A stretch of 64,000 nucleotides of DNA from Rutpela maculata (taxonomy: Eukaryota; Arthropoda; Insecta; Coleoptera; Cerambycidae): positions 108,335,795 through 108,399,794 of the forward strand of contig OW386293.2 in the NCBI GenBank assembly GCA_936432065.2, given 5' to 3'. The translations under genes were made by a program, and so were the position numbers. The notes below the pieces were generated by a model. That model did no database searches. It was not told the DNA's origin and saw only the letters and a program-made list of their open reading frames with translations. Positions within the stretch are counted from its first letter, which is position 1. Each line of letters starts with the position of its first letter. Shown here piece after piece: positions 47,766 through 58,901 of this stretch.

Positions 47766-48739
47766 TAATAGTATAAAATTCTATTTTCAACTTTTACATA
47801 TTTCTAAGGATTTTATAAGAAGAAATGTTATTGTTCAATGCAGATTCTATTAAAATATTGACGTAATGTAACATCGAAATTGATAAATTACATTCTGATT
47901 GTAAATAAAAATATTATTGTTGTGTGTATATGTCTCTTCACAAAATCATTGGAACGATCAACTATTTTACATTACTCAGAAATTTCCTGCATACGAGCTT
48001 CAGAAAATTTTCTTAATATTATTAAAATATTAACAATACTGTAAAACTTATGTAAGTTATCACAACCCAAAAGCGAAAATACCTACGGCGAAAATAAAAT
48101 CATTATGAAATTCAGAAGTTACGTAATGTAAAGTTTCGAAGTGAGAAGGACACATTAAGACATTATACCTATGTGACTTGTCGCTTTACAAAGTTCAAGC
48201 AAGTTGTTGAAGCGACTAAGGAAGGGGAGGCGTTTTGATGGTATGAAATGATAATATTGTTTGAGTTGCGTTTCAGATAATACATTGTTCGTTATAATAT
48301 GCACAAGCCGGATGTAATTTTTATTAGTATCATAAAAGTTTAACTAGACACCTGGTAGTAAGGGGTGAGACACCTAGGTGGAAGCTGAGAATTGATTGTC
48401 CGCCGTTTTTAAACGAAATAAGACACTTCCGGTTTTTTAAACATCTCTTACACTAAAGGAGAGCAATCGTAAGGTAGTACAAAAATATTTTTTTATGGTG
48501 TCCTGATATGATGGCCTCGTATTTGTTTACTTTCAGCATGTATTTTCAGTTGTAATTTGCAATTGCAACTGCAAAAAAATCAGCATAGGACCTGTTCATT
48601 TCATCCTCTGAGAACAAAGTTGGAGACTTGTTAGTTTCGAAAGAAGTATAAACAAGTCACACAAAATTACGTCCAATTTATTTCATGATGCTTTTAATGA
48701 ATTTTTCTCGGAAATTACAAGTATTATAATTGAAGAGCT

Positions 48740-48760
48740 AAGTGGATAAAGGTGTTATGT
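48740..48760 (+). repeat. Subterminal motif array, left end
   Basis: AGTGGATAAAGGTGTTATGT at the left terminus. An inverted copy (ATAACACCTTTATCCGTTC) lies near 48938-48957. On the right side of the element, copies lie near 50883 (GGATAAAGGTGGTATG), 50911 (GACACCTTTATCC), 50947 (ATAACACCTTCATC) and at the right terminus. Repeated subterminal motifs usually serve as transposase-binding sites; that role is inferred. Confidence 0.6.
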
Positions 48761-49120
48761 CACAAAAACACGTTATTGAGTAATTTAACTCGAAAGTTTT
48801 TAGGCGAGAACTTTTTTGTTATGACGACTATATAGCTTGCATTTTGCGATGATATTGACATTTGATGTACTTTTCAGAGACAAATAACTAAAGTTGTCAG
48901 TTGTCATTATTTTCGAAAATTTAAAAAAATTAATGTACATAACACCTTTATCCGTTCATAAGTTTCTCTGAAATAAATAAGGAATTAGTGAATAAAAGTG
49001 TTAAGAAATTAAACATATTTTATTATTATTAAAACATTGTACAATTTTTAGGTAGTCGGACAGTTCTACGGTTTTGAGCGACAGTTTGGTCATTTCCAAG
49101 TATGTTGTGATAATACGGCC

Positions 49121-50040
49121 TTACCATTCATTTATGAATGGTAATTGTTCTTTAAGATTGGTCAGTTTTCCTACACTTAGGCTGCCCTTGTTTTCATTAA
49201 ACGCCGTTAGAGCAATACCGTCGGAATTTATCTTATGCATATTCCTTTTCTTTAAAATATCGACTTTGTAAAGTGGAGTCATTTCATCTAGTGATGTAAT
49301 AGTAGCACCCATAGGTGCCATTTTATACCGTCGCGAAAATAAACCTTTTCATTGTTCAAGTTTTTCTTCCTGTTGTACAAATTAAGTTTTGAGGCAATTC
49401 CATCAATATCCTTGAAATGATTCTTCATATCTATGACAACGGCGTCTTTGAGAGTTCTTAAAATTTCTCGATACTGGTCCGGAACGTAGATGTTTTGATG
49501 TTTCCTTAAAATTTTCTCGACTCTGCCAAAGTCTCTGTCTGAATCTATATGAATGTTCCACCTCCGAAAATTTATGGTCGATAACTTGAAAATTCTCTCT
49601 TTAAAATCAACAACTGGTAAAGTGTAATGATATTGAAGTTTTTATTTTGTCCACCACAGGAGTCGGGCCATATTATCTGTGATCGATCTTTTCTTGGAAA
49701 TATTCATTGTAAATTTGTGAAAAGGTATGTAAGCAACTAGCAATTTCTAGGCTTTCACGGCTGGCCATATCTTCAGTCCATGTGAAAAAGAACGTTTTTT
49801 TTTTGTCAGTATTCCTCAATGTATGTATGCCAAGGTTGTAAAACCACATTTGACGAAGGTAAAATGCTTTCGATGTACTTAATTTTGGCAGCGGCATAGT
49901 TTGCTGAAGATCTAAAGTAAGAAAGCAACTCGTTCTATCTACTGTAACTTTTGCTCCGTCACGCTTTTGTTGTTCGAAAGCTAGTTTGTAATTTTCTCCG
50001 TATTCTTTAGTATTATTTCCAGCATCACATTTGGGAAAAA
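49121..50040 (-). pseudogene. ORF remnant of the 2.37-kb element (DUF7869-like?)
   Basis: The minus frame from about 50040 reads YGENYKLAFEQQKRDGAKVT, then DLQQTMPLPKLSTSKAFYLR, QMWFYNLGIHTLRN, FTWTEDMASRESLEIASCL. In shifted frames follow DSDRDFGRVEKILRKHQNIY, VPDQYREIL and VDILKKR. The order LPLPKxxTSxAFYxRQ...YNLGIH, a TEDxAxRxxxEIxSCL segment and DSDRDFGxVEK recalls a widespread family of uncharacterised repetitive insect proteins (DUF7869-type). The name is tentative. At least two frameshifts and a stop at 49673 make it non-functional. Its location between the TIRs makes it the likely transposase-related gene of this element. Confidence 0.5.
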
Positions 50041-52321
50041 ATGTGAGTCATTTCATGATCTCAATTAAACAATTTTGAATACCATGGACGTAATTTCAGC
50101 ATTTTTATTGGGTAGGCAGAGATTTTTCACAGATAATCCAATAGATGTAAGCATAGCGAACCCTGTAATTCTTAAACGATAACCTTACAAACCCAAATGA
50201 CCTTTGACTTGATTGGCGTAATTATCATACTTATTATTTTTTCCGCAAGAATTTCGGAATTCGCCAGATTTGCCTTAAACAATTTAATGCTCTTTCAAAA
50301 TATTGGATGGGCAGAAGCCATACCAGATATCAGTTTTGCTCTTGTCATAAAAATTTCTACTTGTCAGCATAAAAATGTTTGTACAAAAATCAACACCGCA
50401 AAGCGTCACTTTCCAGTATTTCTGATTTACAGACTAATTTGCTAGAATACTTTGGTAAATTCGTATTTTATTATTGCATCTTATATTGATAATGTTTTGT
50501 TTTTAAAACATTATTAAAACTTGCCTGGGAAGAAATTGCCACTATGTGACTTATTTCTGCTGAATTGACAAAAGGTATAAATGTGTTTACAGCAATTAGA
50601 TACTCAAGTACCATCTCGACTCCTGTACCATCTCATACCATTTCGAAATTGAACGAAATGAATATATGGATTAAAACGCTATAAGCACTATTTCCAAATA
50701 TCAGCCAATTTATAAACATCTTACATGATTCATGAAATCGTTTATTCATTGCCATTTGTAATATCAGTGTACTACGACTGGCCATTTTCACAAGAAACAC
50801 TTAACACAACTTGTCACATTAATGTCAATATAACATAGCTTTAAAAGCAAAGTGTTTTGGATTAAATTTAATATCGTACAGTAATGGATAAAGGTGGTAT
50901 GTGATCATGACACCTTTATCCATTAAATTATATAAAAACCATATGTACATAACACCTTCATCAAACATTAAAACGCATTTAGGAATGGTTTATTATCCCA
51001 AAAACTTATTGAAATGATAGATTATAAGTTAAAATAGTTGTCTGTGTAGAAATCTAAAAATTTTCAAAAATGTCACATAACACCTTTATCCACTTAGCTC
51101 TTCAATTGTATCACTACCTGATATACCTAAATCTAAAAGCCACGGAGCCAATAAAAAACATTATACCACCGTCATCATCATTTTTTCTTCAACTCGTCAC
51201 TACAGAAGAAGTCTTAGAAGCGATAGGATCTTTAAAAAATTCTCTGTTGACATTTATGAGCTAAATAGTACAATTATAAAAGAAACTGCAAACATAATTG
51301 CACCTATATTAACAATACTGATAAATGCATGTTTTATCTCAGGCGAATATCCTGCTATAGCTATATTAAAAATCATGGTGACATAGTCGATCGCCTGGAA
51401 GAGGGAAATCACACAATGATTACACTGTTTAACCTTACCAAGGCCTTCGACTGTGTCGCTCACGACATTCTGCTGAAGAAAATGTCATACTATGGTTTTA
51501 GAGGTGTTCCACTATTACTCTTCAGTTCTTACTCAAACAAGAGAGAACAATGCTTTGTAGTTAATAATACCACATCTAAATTCACCTACAATAGGTACAC
51601 TCACTATGCATCTTTACAGATGGTTTTGAGCAAGCACATTGTATGATAGAGTGGTCCAAAAACAGACTCCATACCTACGACGGAAACTACTTATAAATAA
51701 TATACCATAATTAGCTATTCCACAGTAAGAACTGTGTGTAACTTTTTAAACATATATCCTATTGAATTGAATTTAGAAATCAAATGCTCACAATGAAATT
51801 TCCAATTTAAACAATCGTCTATCTATATTCCCAATTCATTAGGTATTTTAGAGTTAATCTAAGATCTGAGCATTTCGTTTGCCAATTACGAAAACGTATG
51901 CAGTGTATTTTTTGCACATTGAAATACAGAAAATTGTCATTAATCCAGTTATTCAGGTTTTCTAATACATTATTACATATTAATTCTAGTATATTATCTG
52001 ATTTATGCGAAACAACTGCTGACGTATCATCAGCATATATTGTAAAATTTGCATCATATGTTAGATTATCCAGTTCATTTATGTAAAGTAAAAACGATAC
52101 AGGACCCAATATTGAACCCTGTGAGACACCCATGTTCACTTCTCTACATTCAGATCTAGTTACCGTTTTATTGTTGCTTTTAACATTGCTAATACTTACG
52201 CACTGCCCACGTCCTTTTAGGAATATACTTATCCAACTTAATGGAGCTCCAAATATTCCATACTCTCAAAGTTTAAGAAGTAACTTGCCGTGATCAACGC
52301 AATCAAATGCCCTACTGAGAT

Positions 52322-54293
52322 TGTAGAAGAACGCACTACCGAGCGTCAAAATGACGCGACACCAATTTATTTCTCAGGGGGCGCCAGTCGCGTATTACCC
52401 CGTTCTTCTACCTCCCAGGCGGGTTCGAGATAAGATGCACTTCGATAGCTGAGTAATGGACCAAGGCTGCACTACCACAGATCGGAAACGACGCTCTCTC
52501 TGGACCCGAATTCCCTCGTTAGGGGTTTAGGCATCTCTTAATTTCCTGAATTTTTGCATAAAAAAAATCCCAATCGAAGAATTTCTCTGCGGAGGGATTA
52601 GTGTTGGTACGCGGAAATCACGTTTTGGTCTATTAATAACGGAATATATTTCTCAAAAAACGCATAAAAAAATCCCTATCAAACCTCCGTAAAGCAACCA
52701 GAAGGTCGAACGTTAATGCGAATTAACTCGACACATCCGGTTTTCTATGCGAAAGTTCCAGGGATTATAGACCGCCAACAGGCCTCAAGATCAATTAAGA
52801 AACAATAGTTCAAAGAATCCGTTTATTTAACAGAATTGGTTATACAAAATTCTCAAGATAAGAATCGTGCCTTCCCCAATCAAGGTAGTGACTTTCAGAC
52901 CATACAAGCGAGAGCGCTCACGCTAACGATCGATTAGGTAGAAAAGATTCATACATACCTTCTCAGAATCAAAATGCGAGCTTTTAGAATCATTTCAGAC
53001 TCTGGGTAAATGAATAATTAAGGCTGATTGAAATTAACTTAAAAAAGTTTTACTAAATGAATTTAGTTTCGCTAGAGACTACTTAGCTTTAAAGTTCTTG
53101 TATCGTGGAGATTCACGTACTCAAACTCACTCACGTACACATTCAGAGGACTTATTACTGCATAAGTTGAGTGGCGTTCGATCAGTCCACGACTTACTAA
53201 CCCTTATCACAGTCGTTCAATATTATCGATTTGACAGCGTCTCACCTTCGAGCGACTTTTAGGCAAAATTGAATTTTTGGATTTTTATGCACAAGGCGTT
53301 TTCCTCTATAACTTTGTCATTTGAAAAGCCCTGCTATTGGCTTTTCTACCATTGCTTTGTCTGGACCACTCAACGCGCTCGACCAAATTGCGAGCCGCTG
53401 AGTCAATCCAAACTCTTTCCATGCGAGAAACCGGCCTTGTACATGTGCATTGATTTTTATCAATTTTTGCTTATCGGCACTACGCCGGCTTTGACAAAAT
53501 CTTCTATTTTGCCTTTCGGATGCAGTGCATCGTTAAAATTGTATGCTCATACTTTAGAATTGGGCTTTCAATGACCGTACCTCAAAGGTCAATGTCTTTG
53601 GTTGAGGAATAAAAAATAAAAAATAATTTAAAGTATATTTTCGTGGTACTTTTTAAACTGACTTTGTGGTACTTTTGAAAAATCCATTTTAAGACCAATT
53701 TTAGCGTACTTTTGAAAAATCGACTTTCGAGCCAAATTTCAAGGTACTTTTGAAAAACTAATCTGCGGGTGAAATTTTGGCGTACTTTTGAAAAATCGAT
53801 TTTCAAGCCAAATTTCAAGGTACTTTTGAAAAGTTAATCTGCGGGTGAAATTTTGGCGGGTGAAATTTTGGCGTACTTTTGAAAAATCGATCTTCAAGCC
53901 AACGCAGTTTTGAAAAATTAGCCTGCAAGTGAAATTTTGGCGTACTTTCGATAAATCGATTCCTGAGCCAAATTTTGACGCCCTTCCAAAAATATTATTT
54001 TTCAAAGTCCAATTTGTGGTACCTTTAAAAAAAAATATATTATTCATAAATCCTTGTCATTATATACTTCTACTCTAATGTTCTGAACCAAAAACATTTT
54101 TCCTAAGTGAAAATTCGGTGTTTCTTCGAATTTTCACCTGGTCATTTCCAACGCCTTATAGAACCCAAAACGGTCCTTATGGACTGATCTGCGCCTCTGC
54201 AGACTCCCAAAAATGTCTTTAAATGAAATTTTTGCCTAAGTCGAATTTTGATTATGTCTTCAACTTAGGACGATTTTGGAGAGTTCTACAACA
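52322..54293. mobile_element. 1.97-kb TG...CA insertion with AGAT duplication
   Basis: It starts TGTAGAAGAACGC and ends GAGTTCTACAACA, flanked by AGAT (52318-52321 and 54294-54297). Deleting it with one AGAT restores an uninterrupted RT motif A (FCDLSRAFDCV) on the minus strand, so the boundaries are secure to the base. TG...CA ends with a 4-bp duplication suggest a solo LTR of a gypsy-like element; the length is large but possible. A 101-codon + frame (53269-53574) has no recognised domain. It includes a tandem repeat array at 53640-53990. Confidence 0.75.
53640..53990. repeat. About 77-bp tandem repeat array
   Basis: Units begin GTACTTTTGAAAAATCGA at 53705, 53782, 53873 and (diverged) 53942. 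Each unit contains a half-repeat GGTACTTTTGAAAA and ends CGGGTGAAATTTTGG. Unit 2 is extended by a 15-bp duplication of GGCGGGTGAAATTTT. The minus-strand open frames of 78 and 102 codons are translations of this array and not genes. Confidence 0.75.
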
Positions 54294-56459
54294 AGATCAC
54301 AGAAAATCCCAACAGGACACTTTCCTGCATTGATACACTTAGTGATGTTATTATAAAATGAATGCTGTACTAGTGGAGTTTCCACAGCGAAAGCCATGTT
54401 GGTGTATTGAAAGTATATTGTAAGCGTCCAGATATATTTCTAACCTATCCAAAAACCAGTATTCAATTATTTTATAAAATGTTGTTGGTACAGTAATTGG
54501 CCTAATTTTCAATATTTTGAGGATCACATTTTTTATAAACAGGTAAAATTTTCCCCATTTTTAAATACTCTGGAAATATACCCGTAGAAAAGGTAATATT
54601 AACTGTATATGTTATAGGTTGTACAATTCTATACATATTTTTCTTATTGATAAAAACCGGTACATCATCATGGCCGAATAATCTTTTGTCTTTTAATTTT
54701 CTTTTCAGTAGCTCAAATAACTCATTTTGAGTAAATGGAGTAAGAAGTAGCTTATTTTCTTGAACAACTGGCTTATCCTCTGTATTCTCTACGATATCAT
54801 TTTTGGGAACAATTTGTTGTACAATTTGTTTAGACGTGTTTATAAAAAAAATATTAAATTCATTGGATATGATTGTAGGATCATTAGTTGATATTTCGTT
54901 ACTTTTAATTTGTATATTATGATTTTTGTTACTGGATTTGTTGGATACTTTAGAAGCCACATACCACGCTGTTTTAGTTATATTCTCAGAGTTTACTATT
55001 TTTTCTTTGTTCTAGCCAAAACTTTTCTGTGGCACTTAAGTATATATTGTCTCGTAGCCACCTAATCCAGTAATTTATTTTTTGCCTATTGGATTTTGTA
55101 CATAAATAAATATCTGTATGGTTTCAGACAGTTAGACAGTTTTAGTGTTCATTTGAACAGGCAATAGGCTGCCCGAAAACTCTCTCGTGTGATTCCACAG
55201 TTAAATAAAATTATTCGAACGAGCTTTTTATATCACGAACATATCCAGGATTTCAAATAACTGCATGTTTTGTTCCAAACATAAAACACTGCTGAAACAT
55301 TTGAGGACTATTAAATCTCGGCAATCAAGTAGAACGCACGTAAAACGCTGAATATGTTAAGTAAAATTGTCGGAGCTGCTTTTATATCATTTCATTTTGA
55401 ATAAAAAGGAAAAGGTATTTTATTAAAGAAATATCACAGAACACTTTTAGGGACTCCGTGATTAGATCCGAAATATTAATTTTGAAATATTACAGATTGT
55501 TCGGTAAACAAAAAAAGGTACAGAGGGTGAAGGGAAGAAAGGCGTATTTTCATAAAAATGTTTCCTGAAATGAAGGGAAGCGTTGACAATTCGTTTTATT
55601 GTGTTCAGTTAAATTGTGAAGGTTATTTCACTGTTTTTACTATATGAGTGAGTGGGCGAAAATTACCAAGAGTCATATCTATTCTATATATTTATATCTT
55701 ATTTTGTCCCTTTATAATTTTTACATTTAGAAGTGCCTCTTCCTTTGCAATGTTTATACCATCGCATCGGTCCAACTTAAAACTTATAGATTTTTATAGA
55801 TTTTATAAAATATAGATTATAGATTTTTAATTTACTTACCCTTTTTGTATCTGCTGGGTAATTTGTACACTCATCGATTTTAAAACAGCAGCTTAGCTAA
55901 TGTAGCTGAAACTTTGTACAAAGAAACAAAATAAACAAAGGCCAAAAATGCATTATTACTTCCACATCCAGTGGAAGTATAGTAACGCAAAAAAATATGT
56001 TGAAAATTTATATTGTTCAAATAGGCTCAGAATGTCATAAACATCGAGATTTTAAGTTTGAACGTAAAAGAACCGTGTCCCAATTTGTATGGATTCTGGG
56101 CCATTAACGAACAGCATTCACTTAAATATCTGTATGTAGAAGAGAGTGATTGAAGCAATAATATGTTGGTTCTAAGTTGCTATGCTGTGTGCACGAGGTG
56201 ATATAAGGGGTCAAATGTACCATTATGGCATCAATTTCAGTTGTAACATTCTACGAATTTTTAAATGCAACTTGATGCTTTTTGTGTCCGTCCTGGAGGA
56301 GAAGACATGTCAGCGGCGGATATACCAGGTGGGTCCTGCCGGCCGCTGGTACGGAGTAATCCCGGGATTACTGGCTTGGTTGGAAATCTGCGTTGTTGCT
56401 CTTGCAACGTATCTCTTCAAAGACACCGAAAGCCATTACGAAAACATGCACTTTCTGGC

Positions 56460-57163
56460 ACTCCACAAAGTGAGGAGCTTATTTAAACTTTCAAAATGAA
56501 GCGTCGTTTAGTAACAAATCAAACATAAATCCAACCGATTTCGTTTCTCATTGTTGGTGTAAATATCTGCGACATGCTGAGATTATTGCTACTGTTGGAA
56601 ATATACCATCAGAAGAAGAAAGTATACCATCAGAAGAGGAAAATCCACCAGCTAATAAGGACATTCTACAACTTGATATGAACAGAGCTTCTAACACACA
56701 ATCTCAATGCATATTTGGGTGTAAGAAGGGGCGTTTTCGCATTTCACAAAAGACAAGAGCTCAAGTTTTGCAAGACGTTAGGCTCTATATTCCTCAAGAT
56801 GCAAGGGTATGTTCCCAACATAATAAATATCACAGGAGTGAAACCCCAAATGAAAGCGCAAATACTTTTACTTCTAAACAATCTACTGATATGGTAGACC
56901 TTCTCAGAGGACTTGTTAGTTCAGAAAGAGCACAAGTAATTAACTTTGACTTTTATGAAGACCTTGAAGAGGTAATTGTTGAACACTATACCGGCTTAAA
57001 GAAGCCTCAATTCGAGCATTTCATAAATAATCTTTCAACTTTAAAAGCTATGGAAAAACTCCATCCAGAAACGGCGCTGGCAGTCTGTCTCTGCAAGTTG
57101 AAAACAGGCACACTGGTGAGCACATTACGTAAATATTTGTTAATGGATCTTTACATATTGTGA
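56460..57163 (+). pseudogene. Harbinger/ISL2EU-like transposase, N-terminal part
   Basis: A + frame open from about 56460 reads INPTDFVSHCWCKYLRHAEI, then IPSEEESIPSEEENPPANKD, QCIFGCKKGRFRISQKTRAQ and VRLYIPQDARVCSQHNKYHR (a C-x3-C...C-x2-H-type putative zinc-binding motif). Towards the end, FYEDLEEVIVEHYTGLKKPQ and ALAVCLCKLKTGTL are typical of the helical region preceding the DDE domain. The ATG at 56678 is internal to this frame. The frame ends at 57163 and coding resumes in the overlapping frame from 57160, implying one frameshift. Confidence 0.65.
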
Positions 57164-57654
57164 TTGATCTCCTGAGCAAAGTGAGGACAGCTTTGAAAAT
57201 GGATTTTACTTTTGAACACCTAGGTTTTGAACATATCACTCGAGACAAAATAGCCGAACAACATACTCTTTTATCACGCAACTTATTATTGAGCGATGGT
57301 GACTTATCTTCTCTTATTACGATATGGGATTGTACTTATGTCTATATTCACAAAAACAGGAATAATGCTTTTCAACTGAAGAGTTATAGTATACATAAGT
57401 TACCGCCATTAGTAAAACCGATGATTTGCGTTGCCCCCAACGGTTATATAATTGACATTATTGGGCTATTTCCAGCATCGAGAAATGATGCCAGTATATT
57501 GTCAGATATCTTCAGAAATATGCCAGAAGTAATATCAAAATTGGAATGTAATGTCTTTGTGGTGGATAGGGGATTTAAGGACTTTGTTCCTTATCTTGAA
57601 TCTGAGGGTTTGATAGTCAAAATGCCAGAAATAATTCCAACCGGAGTGAGTTAG
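57160..57654 (+). pseudogene. Harbinger/ISL2EU-like transposase, DDE part (truncated)
   Basis: Reads VRTALKMDFTFEHLGFEHIT, ITIWDCTYVYIHKNRNNAFQ (first acidic residue in WDCTYVY), KSYSIHKLPPLVKPMICVAP, GYIIDIIGLFPASRNDASIL (second acidic residue in NDA), NVFVVDRGFKDFVPYLESEG and VKMPEI. WDxTYxYI...KPM...GYI...NDA...VDRGF is the order in DDE_Tnp_4/ISL2EU transposases, which move DNA transposons by cut and paste. The frame stops at 57654, before the region where the last catalytic Glu is expected, so the C-terminal third is lost. No terminal inverted repeats were found. Confidence 0.8.
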
Positions 57655-57829
57655 TTGAGTGATTTCAGTGCGAATAGATGTCGAATAGTACGAATAGTAA
57701 CAAAGGTTACGATACGAATTCTCTCAGAGTAGACATCCTTACGTATATTGAAGATAATCATAAGGTTCATCAGAGCTACAATCGTATCCCCTGTCGGTTT
57801 TTATCAATCTACAAAGGGTTTTAATAAGG

Positions 57830-57850
57830 ATTATTATTATTATTATTATT
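57830..57850. repeat. (TTA)n microsatellite
   Basis: Seven uninterrupted ATT/TTA units. It could be a 3' tail of an unidentified retroelement; no coding remnant adjoins it. Confidence 0.7.
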
Positions 57851-58901
57851 CATAGTCGGCAAATTGTGATTATAAATTATACTGACTTGTTAGTGCAACC
57901 AAATATTTGCCTATCGTATAACCGAACAGTTTTTCTGCAAAGATGAATACGACAACATCATGTAACCAACTCACGAATCCAACGAATCAAACCCAAAAGG
58001 ACACACTGTAAATCCTCCTTAATGCCCGCGTACATTTGTCGGACTATGACACGGTCACTATGATGTTATGTTTAACAAGCTTTATCAAGTTGAAAATACC
58101 TAACAACTGTTTTCACGCCCTCGCTAAGCATTAAACAGAAATTGAATAAAGTGCCCTGAAAACTTTGGAAATGAGATTATCGTCATATATTTTACTTTCC
58201 TTCGTAATTCTACTTTATAACATAATTTATCTCGTCGGCATGATCAAAATTAAATTAAGGGTTTTATTAAGAATGTCGAATTTATGATAATTCTATTTTC
58301 AATGTCATGCAAAGAAAATAGACCTGTAATTTTTATGCACTACAGCACAACAGTGTAAATAAAAGATCAGATGAAAACTAAGACTGCTTGTGACCCAAAT
58401 TATAAAGCACAAAAATATGTGCAAGAAGCTGAAGACCGTTCCATGATTTCCGTTTGCGAGGTCGTTATATGCATTATTATTTTTATTTTTAATCTCAACA
58501 TGACGACTGTACGCTACTTTTCAGCATTGATAAAGCAACTAAAATAACTTGTAGTATAACGAGCATTAAATAAACGAAGTCTAGTTCCCTACTCAAATGA
58601 AAATGCAGGGCTTAGATGAGTTTCTCTTAAGCTGTCGTAAGATGCATCAAATGATAAATTTAAGGCAGTCAGCTTTGAACAATTCTAAACGATCAAGGGA
58701 TCCTGTTTATTTGAATTATAAAAAATTTAAAAAAGGCTTATTTAAATTTTAGAAAAGCAAATTTAAAACTTTTTGGAAATATGTAATTCATATGCACATT
58801 TATTGTAGTAATAATAATAATAACTTTATTGGTCATTTTGAGATATATAATGTGCATGTGTAGTAAGTCAGAAATTAAGTAAAAATAATGAAAATACTAT
58901 A

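Larger units (their letters stand above)
48732..51103. mobile_element. 2.37-kb TIR element with AATT duplication
   Basis: Inverted ends GAAGAGCTAAGTGGATAAAG / CTTTATCCACTTAGCTCTTC extend about 29 bp with essentially perfect pairing, and AATT flanks both sides (48728-48731 and 51104-51107). Because AATT is self-complementary, the duplication could alternatively be part of the inverted repeat. The interior contains a decayed minus-strand ORF (49121-50040) and several copies of the subterminal motif GGATAAAGGTGTTATG in both orientations. The superfamily is not assigned. Confidence 0.85.
48600..51650 (+). mobile_element. Jockey/CR1-like retrotransposon fragment split by an insertion
   Basis: The + strand coding pieces are DAFNEFFSEITSII before 48731 and, after 51104, VSLPDIPKSK, TTEEVLEAIGSLKNS, VDIYELNSTIIKETANII and the motif A region LFNLTKAFDCVAHDILLKKM. 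In the last, the catalytic Asp expected before L is Asn. It then ends around REQCFVVNNTTSKF. Removing the element at 48732-51103 and one AATT keeps the frame open across the join. The fragment lacks the rest of RT and has several frameshifts and a deletion ahead of motif A. Confidence 0.78.
51690..55115 (-). mobile_element. Jockey/CR1-like retrotransposon split by a 1.97-kb insertion
   Basis: A minus-strand RT region in two parts. The N-terminal part (54298-55115) has YWIRWLRDNIYLSATEKFWL, ITKTAWYVASKVSNKSSNK, NIFFINTSKQIVQQIV, LLKRKLKDKRLFGHDDVPVF, GIFPEYLKMGKILPVYKK and EYWFLDRLEIYLDAYNILSI. The part 51690-52321 has SRAFDCVDH, GVSQGSILGPVSFLLYINEL, FTIYADDTSAVVSHK (YADD near 52026-52037) and WKFHCEHLISKF. 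Frameshifts and two stops are present. Motif A is split exactly at its catalytic Asp codon by the insertion at 52322-54293. Confidence 0.85.

Noticed and set aside
49121..49321. Separate small gene on the minus strand
   Set aside because: It is the C-terminal continuation, in another frame, of the decayed ORF of the 2.37-kb element.
52300..52330. Asp-to-Asn change in motif A of the minus-strand CR1-like RT (YNLSRAFD)
   Set aside because: The Asn codon is created by the end of the inserted element; removing the insert and one AGAT gives an intact Asp codon.
52425..52470. GGTTCGAG and TAGCTGAGT as tRNA/SINE B and A boxes
   Set aside because: The boxes are in the wrong order on the + strand and the surrounding sequence does not fold as a tRNA.
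53269..53574. 101-codon + frame in the TG...CA element
   Set aside because: No domain or repeat-family protein is recognised; probably chance in non-coding sequence.
53582..54047. Minus-strand frames rich in IDFSKVRQNF repeats
   Set aside because: Translation of the 77-bp tandem array, with the periodicity of the DNA repeat.
56182..56499. 105-codon + frame before the Harbinger-like transposase
   Set aside because: It overlaps another open frame, has no recognised motif and no frame continuity with the transposase. It could be 5' element sequence, but that is not supported.
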